Source: Ancylobacter polymorphus
GTDB lineage: Bacteria; Pseudomonadota; Alphaproteobacteria; Rhizobiales; Xanthobacteraceae
Reading direction: 5' to 3'
NCBI RefSeq assembly: GCF_022836935.1
Contig: NZ_CP083239.1
Coordinates: 434,001-498,000 of the forward strand
DNA: 64,000 bases
Shown here: piece after piece, positions 46,921 to 54,907 of the stretch
How positions within the stretch are numbered: position 1 is the stretch's first letter
Layout of the letters: the number at the start of each line of letters is the position of its first letter
Translations under genes and position numbers: made by a program
The notes under the pieces: model-generated
Seen by the model: the letters and a program-made list of their open reading frames with translations, nothing else
Told to the model about the DNA's origin: nothing
Database searches by the model: none

Positions 46921-47333
46921 GTCCGCCCCTCCGGCTGGGAGGCGCGGGGCTTGCGCCACAGGTCGATGGGTTCGGCGATCTCGTCGAGGATGCCGCCGCG
47001 TTGAAAGCGCGGATCAGCCCGCCACTCATAGGTCAGGCGGCTGGCATGGACCCACGCCTCGGCCGGCCGGCCATGCGCGGCCCGCCGGGCGCCGGCACCC
47101 TCCAGCATCCACCCATCGCCCGGCGCCGCCAGCTCATCCATAGCGGCGGCAAAGGCCAGCCACGCCGCGCGGGGGCGCTGCAGCGGATCGATGGGGGCCG
47201 GTGCGGCAAGGCTTGGCGCGGGCATCGCCAGAGCCAGAACGCCCGTCGGCACGGTCACAAGCGCCGCACCAAGGCAAAGCGCCTGGCGCCGGCTGGGAAC
47301 AAGGCTCTCCCGTTCGCGAACATGGCTGTCCAT
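46917..47333 (-). CDS. Hypothetical protein with TAT-like signal
   Basis: 138 residues starting MDSHVRERESLVPSRRQALC, with SRRQALCLGAALVTVPTGVLALAM, which resembles a twin-arginine signal. The rest shows no known domain (AWLAFAAAMDELAAPGDGWML). First gene of a three-gene ATGA-coupled row. Its first 39 bp recur at 48405-48443, possibly a duplicated leader. Unknown function. Confidence 0.55.
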   Translation of the reverse strand: MDSHVRERESLVPSRRQALCLGAALVTVPTGVLALAMPAPSLAAPAPIDPLQRPRAAWLAFAAAMDELAAPGDGWMLEGAGARRAAHGRPAEAWVHASRLTYEWRADPRFQRGGILDEIAEPIDLWRKPRASQPEGRT

Positions 47334-47344
47334 GCGCGTGCTCC
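47306..47344. repeat. 39-bp direct repeat, copy 1
   Basis: The segment starts tctcccgttcgcg and ends catggctgtccatgcgcgtg plus ctcc. It matches 48405-48443 except for AA against GG in the middle (37/39). It covers the start codon and first 9 codons of the gene at 46917-47333. Confidence 0.75.
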
Positions 47345-47378
47345 AATCAGGTTCGAAGGGGGAAATGACGTGGTGGCG

Positions 47379-47549
47379 CTAGGCCGGCGTCACGGCCGAA
47401 GAGCGCTGGCGATCCATGCGCTCGCGAATGGAACGGACGATTTCCGAGTTCTGCGACGAGCCGTTGCGGGTCGCCTCATGCTCGATGAAAGCCTTGAAAT
47501 CCGGGGGAAGCCGAAGCATCAGCTTTGGCCAGTCGCGCTGCCCGCTCAT
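47379..47549 (-). CDS. Arc-family DNA-binding repressor
   Basis: 56 residues from ATG 47549, with GGAG six bases upstream. LMLRLPPDFKAFIEHEATRNGSSQNSEIVRSIRERM is a ribbon-helix-helix domain of the Arc/MetJ group: a beta strand of alternating residues, then two helices. It is divergent from a second Arc-family gene at 47652, with three operator-like repeats between, as in a lysis/lysogeny switch. Confidence 0.82.
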   Translation of the reverse strand: MSGQRDWPKLMLRLPPDFKAFIEHEATRNGSSQNSEIVRSIRERMDRQRSSAVTPA

Positions 47550-47566
47550 TGCGAACTCCATACTGC

Positions 47567-47635
47567 CAACTTGGCATCATAGGAACCGAAGGAAGGATTG
47601 ATGTCAACTAGGCATCATTCCAAATTAGCATCATT
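47567..47635. promoter_or_regulatory. Three operator-like direct repeats, CAACTwGGCATCAT
   Basis: Copies at 47567-47580 (caacttggcatcat), 47605-47619 (caactaggcatcatt) and 47621-47635 (caaattagcatcatt) lie between two divergent Arc-family genes. Spacing of 38 and 16 bp suggests cooperative binding of ribbon-helix-helix dimers. Confidence 0.78.
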
Positions 47636-47651
47636 CGAGTAGGCTGCGGAT

Positions 47652-48008
47652 ATGAGTGAGAAATCCTACCCCAGCCAAAGTCAGGACCGCTTTATCGTTC
47701 GCTTGCCGGACGGGATGCGCGAGCGCATCGCCGAGGAGGCGAGGAAGAACAACCGTTCGATGAACGCCGAGATTGTTTCGAGACTGGAGCAAACCTTTAA
47801 TCTCGTCTCAGCCGCACCGCTCTCCAAGGGAATAAAGAACCTCTCTAGCAACATTAAGATGTTAGCTATGGAGGCCATTGTTATTTCAAATTACGCTTCT
47901 TCGCTTGAGCAATATCTCGATGTTGTTGACCCCGGCGGCCCGCGTCCGCCGCGCCCTAGCTTCGATGAGGCGGCCTTAGAAAGCGGTTCAGACGGTGACA
48001 ACGGGTAG
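47652..48008 (+). CDS. Arc-family DNA-binding protein, longer paralogue
   Basis: 118 residues. The N-terminal ribbon-helix-helix region ([39 protein letters not shown], about 10-50) is followed by a helical extension and a Pro-rich tail ([16 protein letters not shown]). Same family as 47379 but twice as long. The two divergent proteins probably compete for, or share, the repeats at 47567-47635 and so set the island's expression state. Confidence 0.8.
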   Translation: MSEKSYPSQSQDRFIVRLPDGMRERIAEEARKNNRSMNAEIVSRLEQTFNLVSAAPLSKGIKNLSSNIKMLAMEAIVISNYASSLEQYLDVVDPGGPRPPRPSFDEAALESGSDGDNG

Positions 48009-48404
48009 TCCGCCATTGGCGGCGCTTGGTTGGTAGCTGCCGGCGGCAGTTGGCCGGCAGGCTCGATGACGAAGGGGCGTGGCGCGCTCCGCGCTGCCCA
48101 GGAATCCCAGCGCGGGCCGGCCGGCCGCGCCACGCCCCTCCGGGCCGGGGCCTCAGCTGATGGCGGGTGCAGTGCCCTCCGGCGCGCTGGCCAAGACCAT
48201 CAGCGCGCGGAGGCCAGAGGCGCCCATCCGCCGGTGCGAGGCTCCGGCCGGTGGCGGGCGGGGTAGGTTCCACACCGAGCAGGAAAGCCAGCGCGCCTTG
48301 ACGGGCGCGCGGCCCCGGATGCCCGGCGTGCGCTTATCCGAACGCACCCCGCCCATCCGGTTAGGAGCCCTCAGCCGCAACGCTGCCGGGCCGCGTGACG
48401 CACT

Positions 48405-48443
48405 TCTCCCGTTCGCGGGCATGGCTGTCCATGCGCGTGCTCC
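48405..48443. repeat. 39-bp direct repeat, copy 2
   Basis: Near-identical to 47306-47344 (37/39). The copy keeps the same MDSH-R-RE start in minus orientation, then the frame stops after 23 codons. It points to partial duplication within the island's regulatory part. Confidence 0.75.
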
Positions 48444-48460
48444 TGTGGTAATGCTGATTT

Positions 48461-48470
48461 CAGTGCACTG
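48461..48470. promoter_or_regulatory. Palindrome CAGTGCACTG before the XRE gene
   Basis: A perfect 10-bp palindrome, with related half-sites CAGTGCAG (about 48480), CAGTACG (about 48492) and ATTGTACTGAT (about 48517). The cluster lies 15-70 bp before the small HTH gene and could be its own operator. Confidence 0.45.
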
Positions 48471-48525
48471 TCCTGATAGCAGTGCAGATGCCAGTACGTC
48501 AACAGGATTTCAGGACATTGTACTG

Positions 48526-48750
48526 ATGATTGCCGTTCAGTGCCGTATGGCCCGCGCCGCCTTAGGTTGGGGCGTGCGCGACTTGGCCAGGGAGGCTAGC
48601 GTCTCGATCGATACGATCACCCGCCTTGAGAAGGGCGAGGCGCTTCTGCCCCGGACGGTCGAGGCGATCCAGCGGGCACTAGAAGAGGCCGGCGTCATTT
48701 TTGTGGACGAGAATGGGGAAGGCCCCGGCGTGAGACTCAAGAAGCGGTAA
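48526..48750 (+). CDS. Small XRE-like HTH regulator
   Basis: 74 residues. QCRMARAALGWGVRDLAREASVSIDTITRLEKGEALLPRTVEAIQRALEEAGVIFVDENGEGPGVRLKKR is a complete minimal XRE/Cro HTH with the typical C-terminal GVIF..ENGEGPGVR strand seen in phage and chromosomal alphaproteobacterial regulators. An ATG at 48526 fixes a normal length; frames upstream are GC artefacts. Probable regulator of the nearby small genes or of the defence-like cargo. Confidence 0.78.
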   Translation: MIAVQCRMARAALGWGVRDLAREASVSIDTITRLEKGEALLPRTVEAIQRALEEAGVIFVDENGEGPGVRLKKR

Positions 48751-48778
48751 GCTCTGACTCTGATCGAGGAGACGCAAG

Positions 48779-48988
48779 ATGAGCAACACAATCGATGACT
48801 TGAAGGTCCTACGCGACCAACTTGTAGAAAGGCGCCGTGATGAGGCCTACATGGTCGGCAATTCCCATCATGACGAGCGGATTGAAAAGCTCGTGCGCGT
48901 ACATCTCGCTATCGCCGCGCTTGATGCTGTAATCGTCGAAGGCAAGGATGGCCCACCGCCGCGTGAGCCGCGTATTCTCGTCCTATGA
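48779..48988 (+). CDS. Small hypothetical protein
   Basis: 69 residues. GAGGAGACGCAAG before ATG 48779 is a good Shine-Dalgarno. The sequence is helical and charged (MSNTIDDLKVLRDQLVERRR, then RIEKLVRVHLAIAALDAVI). Follows the XRE gene by 28 bp, probably in the same transcript. No known domain. Confidence 0.6.
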   Translation: MSNTIDDLKVLRDQLVERRRDEAYMVGNSHHDERIEKLVRVHLAIAALDAVIVEGKDGPPPREPRILVL

Positions 48989-49053
48989 GCCCGTTATGAT
49001 TGGCCGAAACTGACCGCCTTCAGCGAGAGACACTCCAAATCCAGGGGCTTCAC

Positions 49054-49338
49054 ATGGCAATCGATCAAGGCATGTTTGACGTATTTACAGTGAAAGATGC
49101 GGAAGGCAGGCCCGGTATAAAAGCGTATGTTCAGCTCAAAAAATCGAGTGTTCCAAAGGGTTTTTCCCTTAAAGGTGACCTTATCTGTTTGACGGCTGAT
49201 GCGGTAAGCGAGTCTGAATTCAGTATGCATGTCGACGAGTTGATTGATCAACTTACAAAACTAAAGCCTAAAGCGGCGGCTTGTTTTCGGCGGGAAAGAG
49301 AACAACGGCGACGTGGCGAATTGAGCCCGTCCAGATAG
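49054..49338 (+). CDS. Small hypothetical protein
   Basis: 94 residues from ATG 49054 (CCAGGGG upstream). FDVFTVKDAEGRPGIKAYVQLKKSSVPKGFSLKGDLICL suggests a beta-rich fold, then a helical part and a basic tail (REREQRRRGE). Base composition is less GC-rich than the phage head genes, as in the reverse-transcriptase region. No function is apparent. Confidence 0.5.
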   Translation: MAIDQGMFDVFTVKDAEGRPGIKAYVQLKKSSVPKGFSLKGDLICLTADAVSESEFSMHVDELIDQLTKLKPKAAACFRREREQRRRGELSPSR

Positions 49339-49583
49339 CTCACTGACAAATTTCTGCTCGACCATATTCGTCGCCGCGATCTGTGAAGGCCGGGGGTGGT
49401 TGAGGAATTCTACGCGAGAATCAAACGTCTGATATGAGGTGCTGGACTGCGCCGGGAGCGGACAATTGCTGAGCGTCCGACCGCAGACGTTCCGCTTCGC
49501 CCCCATACCAGTCATTGCAGCGGCCTCGATCTCACCCCACAATCGGACGGCTTGCGGGTCTACGCCCCCCCCTGTAACTCAGC
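49339..49583. other. Region beyond the reverse-transcriptase gene, possible ncRNA site
   Basis: No supported gene. The stretch is bordered by the RT stop codon on the minus strand. Some defence reverse transcriptases use a non-coding RNA template encoded beside the RT gene, so this 245-bp gap and the gap at 51258-51485 are the places to look. No clear strong hairpin was found here by eye. Confidence 0.3.
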
Positions 49584-51257
49584 CTAATAGCCGTCGTCCT
49601 CGTCGTAATCATTGTCATCGTCGAGCTCATCCAATTCGAACGTGAAGTCGTCAAGGAAATCGTCGCGGACCCGCTTGAGACGAACATTGTCACCGCGCAG
49701 AGAGCGCAGAGTAGTGTCGATCGACGTGAACCCGGTAGTGATCGAGAGGAACCGGATCTTCCTAGCTTGTAGCGGCGCAAAATAAGGGTCCGCCTCGATG
49801 AACGCTGTTGAGGGCGCTGGATTGATGCCGAGGCACACGCTCTCATAGGCGTACAGCCACATGCCACTGCGGAGACCTTCGCCGGAAAGCGCGCTATTCC
49901 ATCTGGTGAAGTCGATCGGGCCCCCTACGAGCCGAAGACTGACACACAATGCAGTCAGCAAGGCTACCAACGCGTTATCGATCGCGGTGAGGGGTTCAAC
50001 ACTCGACGCTGAAAGCGGGATTCGCAAGCGGGCAGCAAGAAACAAAAACCAGACAATCTCACCGGTCCGGTTCTCTCGGGCGAGTGCTGGCAGGCGATGT
50101 TCAAGGAATTCGGCCAGCTTTGGCAATTCGACGTCGTTGCGCTCGGCTTGGCGCAGCAGTGTGATCTCAACGAGAAACGCGACCAAGCTCGCGTTGCGCC
50201 GGTAGGCCGCGATTAGATGGCTCTGAATCTTGGCCCAACTGGCCGCCCGCACGAATGCTGCGCGCGCATTCTGGAAGGCATATTTCTCAACGTTGATGTC
50301 GGGATGTGCATCGCAGATCCGACCCACGCGATAAAAAAATTGTTGAAATTCCGCGTCACTACTTGGACCGCCGGGCACATAAGATCGCACTTCCTGCTTC
50401 CAGCCGTTATCGTGCCTAATTGAAGTTGAAATGATTGCCGACTTGTCGCTGTTTAACTCAAGTTCGTACTGCGCGGCAGCTTGGCGAAGAGCTGCGATAA
50501 GGTCTTTTCCTGAGTGATTGGCACCACTACTAATTGTATAGTCATCGATATATCGCGAAGCGTCACGTGGTCCGATTCTAACCTTTTCACGCAGAGCAAC
50601 GTCAATCGCGGATGCGACAACTTCGGCGATTAGGCGTGAGCAGTCGGGACCCACCGGCAAGCCGATGGTCTGGCCGTCCTGCGCATTGCGGCACAACAGG
50701 TCGATAAGATTGCCAAAATGCTCCACACCGCGATTAAGTTTGGCGAACGCTTTGCCGTGAATCGCCCAGGGAATTGCGTGTGTGTAGATCGAATGAAAAA
50801 AGGCGCGAATGTCGGCGCCTACGAATTCCTCACGCCTCGATGATAGGTCCACGCGAAAGTCATCGCGAAGATCGACGCTCGGCCGAACTAAGGCGCGCGG
50901 ACCATTCCAGTCAAAGATCGGCGGCGACGAGGAGATTCGTGAATTCTTAGCTGCCGCCCTGATTTTCATGTAATTGTCGGCTATAGCCCGCGATAAAAGC
51001 AAATAGGCAATAGGATTCGGGACACCATGGCGGCGGTCGTCCTTCCCGAATCGGGGAAAATAGAACCAGCTTGGCTCAGAAATATAGCGGTGGAATGCTG
51101 GCTTACCCTTTACCAGTGGCATTGCGTCGATACTGTCAAGGATTGATTTTCGATATTTCGCTAGATCGTGTGAAACAAAGCACGGTGGCAGCTCCGGGGC
51201 GAAATATCCGTGTGACAGAAGGCGTCGAAGTCGTTCGGATTTTGTCTTTGCTGTCAT
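49584..51257 (-). CDS. Reverse transcriptase, defence-type (DRT/Abi-like)
   Basis: 557 residues from ATG 51257 (a longer frame to 51320 is possible). The RT palm carries Asp149 in VGADIRAFFHSIYTHAIPWAIHG, the region GLPVGPDCSRLIAEVVAS, and the catalytic YIDD at about 236-239 in SRYIDDYTIS. The part after the palm (about 330-510) is helical and unassigned, and the tail is acidic (ELDELDDDNDYDEDDGY). It lacks intron-maturase and retron features (no msr/msd seen, no VTG motif noticed). The group with SIYTHxIPW and Y-x-DD contains bacterial UG/DRT antiphage enzymes. It stands divergent to a large ABC ATPase, which suggests a two-gene defence module. Confidence 0.85.
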   Translation of the reverse strand: MTAKTKSERLRRLLSHGYFAPELPPCFVSHDLAKYRKSILDSIDAMPLVKGKPAFHRYISEPSWFYFPRFGKDDRRHGVPNPIAYLLLSRAIADNYMKIRAAAKNSRISSSPPIFDWNGPRALVRPSVDLRDDFRVDLSSRREEFVGADIRAFFHSIYTHAIPWAIHGKAFAKLNRGVEHFGNLIDLLCRNAQDGQTIGLPVGPDCSRLIAEVVASAIDVALREKVRIGPRDASRYIDDYTISSGANHSGKDLIAALRQAAAQYELELNSDKSAIISTSIRHDNGWKQEVRSYVPGGPSSDAEFQQFFYRVGRICDAHPDINVEKYAFQNARAAFVRAASWAKIQSHLIAAYRRNASLVAFLVEITLLRQAERNDVELPKLAEFLEHRLPALARENRTGEIVWFLFLAARLRIPLSASSVEPLTAIDNALVALLTALCVSLRLVGGPIDFTRWNSALSGEGLRSGMWLYAYESVCLGINPAPSTAFIEADPYFAPLQARKIRFLSITTGFTSIDTTLRSLRGDNVRLKRVRDDFLDDFTFELDELDDDNDYDEDDGY

Positions 51258-51485
51258 CGCCCTCAGCCTTTCGGCACGCAGTAACGGTCGCAAAGTCTGG
51301 AGGACCATGCCACTCTGCAATACCTACGCCATCGGCGCCTACTGGGAAAGCCGAATTGCATGCACATCGGCTATCCGCATCTCGGTGCGATCTGCCTCAT
51401 GGCTGCCTGTCCAGCAGCCGCTTAAGTTAGGCGCCGCTGGACAAGACCGCAGTATATCGTAAGCTCCCATAAAGGGTAGCGTTCA
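51258..51485. promoter_or_regulatory. Divergent promoter region of RT and ATPase with inverted repeat
   Basis: The 228-bp gap serves both genes. It holds an 8-bp inverted repeat TGTCCAGC (51408-51415) / GCTGGACA (51436-51443) around 20 bp, and AAAGGG before the GTG start of the ATPase. The hairpin could be a regulator site or part of a small RNA. Confidence 0.45.
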
Positions 51486-53756
51486 GTGCTGACACGTATA
51501 GATCAACTTAAGAACATCGGGCGCTTCACGTCCTTTAAGCAGCGCGCCGACGCGCTGGGACAAGTGGCGTTGGTCTTCGCCAGGAACGGCTATGGCAAGA
51601 CCACCATTTGCGCCGTGCTTCGGTCTGCCTCAACGCAGGACTCCGCGCCGATCGGCGAGCGTCTGCACTTGGGCAACGCGGGCCTACCCGAGGCGGCCCT
51701 TAACTTTGATCCGACCGGGGGTGTCGTGTTCCAGAATGGGAGCTGGAACCGAACCCCGCCGAGCATCCTTATCTTCGACGGCGAATTCATCCGCCGGAAT
51801 GTCCACACGGCCGACGAGGTCACGCGCGACAACAAGCGCCAGCTACTCCGGGTAATCGTCGGGGCGACGGGTGTCCGCCTCGCCGAAACCGTCACCGACA
51901 TTGATGCGAAGAACACCCAGCTCAACACTGAGCTGAGGGACCTGGAACGCGCGATCCGTACCGCCCATCCCTCAATCTCGGACTATTCGGGTTTCGCCAA
52001 CGCCGCCATCCCGGACGACATCCAGCTTCGGATCGACGAGCGCCGCCGTCGCTTGTTGGCCGCCCAACGTGCGAACGACGTTCGCACTCGACAGAACATT
52101 ACGCTTTGGCGACAACTGCCCGATCTAGATAGGGTGATTGACCTTTTAACCGATGTCCTTGATGGCGCCAGCGACGCCGCCGAGCGCCGCATTGCCGATC
52201 ATATGGCCAAGCACGGGTTCGACTCTGGTGGACGGCGATGGCTGGCCTATGGTGCCCAACGCGCTAGAAATACTTGCCCGTATTGCGATCAGGATCTCGG
52301 GCCCTCGACGATTGCGGCGGAAATCAAATTTCTTTTCGGTGAGGCCTACACCACCCTGACCGCGTCTATAGACGCCCAGCTGTCGATCCTCGATGGCCTC
52401 CTCACCGCCGGTAAGGTGGGCAGCATCCGCGCTGTCGCCGAGGCGAACCGGGTGGCCTTGGATTTCTGGCGCCAAGTCGGCGATCTGCCGGTTCTGGATG
52501 AACTCCACGACACTGATATCGAGCGACTCGAGGCGGCGCTGCAACCCGTCATGACAGCGCTAGAGCGCAAAGCAGCAGCGCCGTTGACGCCGATCCAGCT
52601 CGACGCCGATCTGGTCCGCGCCGCCCGGGAAGCAATTAGCATTGCCGAGATCTACGCTGGGCAGGTCTTGGCTTGCAATCACGCCATTGAGGTTGTTCGC
52701 ACGGAAAACGCCGCTGAACTCACGGCGAGCCAGATGCGGGAACTCCAGGAAGCGGTCGACAAGCGCTTGGCGCTCCAAGCTAAGGCTCAGGACCCGTTGA
52801 AGACCCTGTGCGAGCGCTGGAAGTCCATAACTGACGAGCGAGCGGCGCTGGCAAGTAACCGCAGCACGGCGCAAAGGGCTTTGACGGCACATGTGGAGGC
52901 GACAGCGACTGCCTATGAGGCAGGAATCAACGAGTTGCTCGAAGCGTTTGGGGCTAACTTCCGGCTCTGCCAGACCAAGGCCAGCTACGTCGGTCGTGAT
53001 CCGAACACGGAATACTGCATTGACGTCAACGGTCACGTGCTGAAGGCGGGGGAGTCTGGGGCTGCCTCCAAGCCGAGTTTTCGCACCGTCCTCAGCGCCG
53101 GCGACAAGTCAAGTTTGGCTCTTGCCCTCTTCGTCACCCAAGTGAAACAGCGCGCCGACCTCGGTGACTGCATCGTAGTCTTCGACGACCCATTCAACAG
53201 CCAAGATACTGCGCGTCAATTCGAGACTGCCTCCCAAATCCGCCTCATTGCCGCCCATGCGCGCCAAGTCGTGGTTCTGTCCCATGATCCGCGCTTCCTT
53301 CACCTGATCGAGAAAGATAAGGGCACATTGGTCGTCACACAGCATCAAATCGTCGCCGAAAGCGACTGGGTAGCCAGCCTCAAGATTTGGAACGTCGAAG
53401 ACGAGGTCAAAGCTGACTACGTCCGACGCGCCGAGCGCATCCGCGCCTACGCCTCCACTGGTGTGCATCTGACCGGCTGCAACGGCCCGCTCTTGGCCAG
53501 TGATATCCGTATCTTTGTCGAGGAATACATTGACCTTCGTTTCCCGGGGCGTTTTGCCCCCCGCACACTTCTCGGCGCCATGGTCGATGCAATTGATGCC
53601 GCAGGGCCGAACGACGATCTCCATATCCATCGGAACGACCTCCGCGCCCTGAACGAGTTTAGTCGGCCAGAACATCACCGCGGGACAACGTCCCCAGATC
53701 CCACGCAGCTGCGTGCCCAGTGTAAGAAGGTAGTGAAAATCATCGGGATGTACTGA
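51486..53756 (+). CDS. Large ABC/Rad50-like ATPase with CxxC (RloC/AAA_13-like)
   Basis: 756 residues from GTG 51486. Walker A is ARNGYGKTT (32-40), the ABC signature LSAGDKS is at 536-542, Walker B IVVFDDPF at 563-570 and H-loop His600 in VVVLSHD. Between them lie long helical, coiled-coil-like segments (140-240, 350-480) with CPYCDQD (C264, C267), like the zinc hook or CxxC of Rad50/RloC proteins. The C-terminus contains ALNEFSRPEHHRG, a possible effector site. RloC/PrrC-type ATPases act as anticodon nucleases against phage, and PARIS/Septu-type ATPases also look like this. Its stop codon directly abuts the stop of the terminase fragment. Confidence 0.82.
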   Translation: MLTRIDQLKNIGRFTSFKQRADALGQVALVFARNGYGKTTICAVLRSASTQDSAPIGERLHLGNAGLPEAALNFDPTGGVVFQNGSWNRTPPSILIFDGEFIRRNVHTADEVTRDNKRQLLRVIVGATGVRLAETVTDIDAKNTQLNTELRDLERAIRTAHPSISDYSGFANAAIPDDIQLRIDERRRRLLAAQRANDVRTRQNITLWRQLPDLDRVIDLLTDVLDGASDAAERRIADHMAKHGFDSGGRRWLAYGAQRARNTCPYCDQDLGPSTIAAEIKFLFGEAYTTLTASIDAQLSILDGLLTAGKVGSIRAVAEANRVALDFWRQVGDLPVLDELHDTDIERLEAALQPVMTALERKAAAPLTPIQLDADLVRAAREAISIAEIYAGQVLACNHAIEVVRTENAAELTASQMRELQEAVDKRLALQAKAQDPLKTLCERWKSITDERAALASNRSTAQRALTAHVEATATAYEAGINELLEAFGANFRLCQTKASYVGRDPNTEYCIDVNGHVLKAGESGAASKPSFRTVLSAGDKSSLALALFVTQVKQRADLGDCIVVFDDPFNSQDTARQFETASQIRLIAAHARQVVVLSHDPRFLHLIEKDKGTLVVTQHQIVAESDWVASLKIWNVEDEVKADYVRRAERIRAYASTGVHLTGCNGPLLASDIRIFVEEYIDLRFPGRFAPRTLLGAMVDAIDAAGPNDDLHIHRNDLRALNEFSRPEHHRGTTSPDPTQLRAQCKKVVKIIGMY

Positions 53757-54040
53757 TCACCCCACCCAGCTTGACCGCACCACGGCCGGTGCCCGGCGCG
53801 GCGCTTCGCCGGCGACTTCCGGCGCCGCAGCGCCGGCCCGCACCTCCGCCGCCTCCACCTTGCCCACCATCTCCGCCAGGCTCATGCCGGCGGCATAGAG
53901 CCCGTGCAGCGCCGCCGTGGCGTAGACGCGGCAGTCGAGCGGCTCGTTGCGCACGCCAGGGTCGGGCACCCATTCGATGCGGGCGACGCCGCGCGTGTAG
54001 CGGCGCACGGGGCGCTCCGCGACGAGGCCGGTGAACCAGA
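53757..54040 (-). pseudogene. Large terminase subunit, C-terminal fragment
   Basis: The minus-strand frame, cut by the IS21 end at 54040, reads LWFTGLVAERPVRRYTRGVARIEWVPD and then VRNEPLDCRVYATAALHGLYAAGM, the C-terminal nuclease end typical of GpA-family large terminases. Only about 94 residues remain out of about 600. The rest is not found beyond the IS, so the packaging motor of the island is lost. Its stop touches the ATPase stop with no base between. Confidence 0.8.
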
Positions 54041-54112
54041 GTGTTGATTTCCGTTGAGAAGTGACCCTGGATTTCCAGTGAGAAGTGACCCGGGCTGATG
54101 GTGGTCTTGGGG

Positions 54113-54907
54113 TTAGGTTGCGGTCAAGTTTCGCGGCTTCTCCCTGGTGGGTTTGGGTGGCTTTGCCGAGCTGCTCTTGAAGCGGAAGCTGTCATTGCCG
54201 GTCTCGAGGATATGGCAGTGATGGGTGAGCCGGTCGAGCAGGGCCGTGGTCATCTTGGCATCGCCGAAGACGGCAGCCCATTCGGAGAAGCTGAGATTGG
54301 TGGTGATGATCACGCTGGTGCGCTCATAGAGCTTGCTCAGCAGGTGGAACAGCAAGGCGCCGCCCGAGGTGCTGAACGGCAGGTAGCCGAGCTCGTCGAG
54401 GATGACGAGGTCGGCATGGAGGAGCCGACCGGCGATCTGACCCGCTTTGCCTTGGGCCTTCTCCTGTTCGAGAGCGTTGACGAGCTCGACGGTAGAGAAG
54501 AAGCGGACCCGCCTGTGATGATGCTCGACGGCGTGGACGCCGAGAGCCGTGGCGATGTGGGTCTTGCCGGTACCGGGACCACCGATCAGGACGACGTTGT
54601 GCGCGTCGTCGAGGAACTCGCAGCGATGGAGTTGGCGCACGAGCGCCTCATTGACCTCGCTGCTGGTGAAGTCGAAGCCGGCGAGGTCGCGATAGGCCGG
54701 GAAGCGGGCGGCCTTGAGCTGATAGGCGGTCGAGCGCACCTCCCGCTCGGCGGTCTCTGCCTTCAGGAGCTGTGAGAGGATCGGCATGGCGGTCTCGAAG
54801 GCGGGAGACCCCTGTTCGATGAGTTCGGCAGCGGCTTGCGCCATGCCGTGCATCTTGAGGCTTCTCAGCATAATGACGAGGGCTCCGCTGGCCGGATCAT
54901 GACGCAT
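54113..54907 (-). CDS. istB: IS21-family helper ATPase IstB
   Basis: 264 residues from ATG 54907. AAA+ core with Walker [15 protein letters not shown], Walker [14 protein letters not shown] and [16 protein letters not shown]. IstB assists the IstA transposase in target choice and strand transfer. Overlaps istA by 11 bp. Complete, so the IS may be active. Confidence 0.92.
   Translation of the reverse strand: MRHDPASGALVIMLRSLKMHGMAQAAAELIEQGSPAFETAMPILSQLLKAETAEREVRSTAYQLKAARFPAYRDLAGFDFTSSEVNEALVRQLHRCEFLDDAHNVVLIGGPGTGKTHIATALGVHAVEHHHRRVRFFSTVELVNALEQEKAQGKAGQIAGRLLHADLVILDELGYLPFSTSGGALLFHLLSKLYERTSVIITTNLSFSEWAAVFGDAKMTTALLDRLTHHCHILETGNDSFRFKSSSAKPPKPTREKPRNLTAT

Larger units (their letters stand above)
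48009..48525. other. 517-bp gap without a convincing gene
   Basis: GC-rich with many short inverted stretches, for example GGGGCGTGGCGCGCTCC with GGCCGCGCCACGCCCCTCC (about 48074-48141). The right part holds the second 39-bp repeat and palindromes near the XRE gene. A short minus frame from about 48432 (MDSHAREREKC) copies the leader of 46917-47333 and ends after 23 residues. Confidence 0.45.

Noticed and set aside
49584..51257. Retron or group II intron reverse transcriptase
   Set aside because: No msr/msd-like inverted repeats, no maturase or HNH domain and no intron ends were seen; motif details fit the unknown-group/DRT RTs better.
51408..51443. Integron attC-like phrase (CTTAAGTTAGGC with flanking complementary arms) between RT and ATPase
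   Set aside because: GTTAGGC fits an R' box but the spacer to the adjoining GCTTAA is absent and no matching R'' box at proper distance was found; kept only as an inverted repeat.
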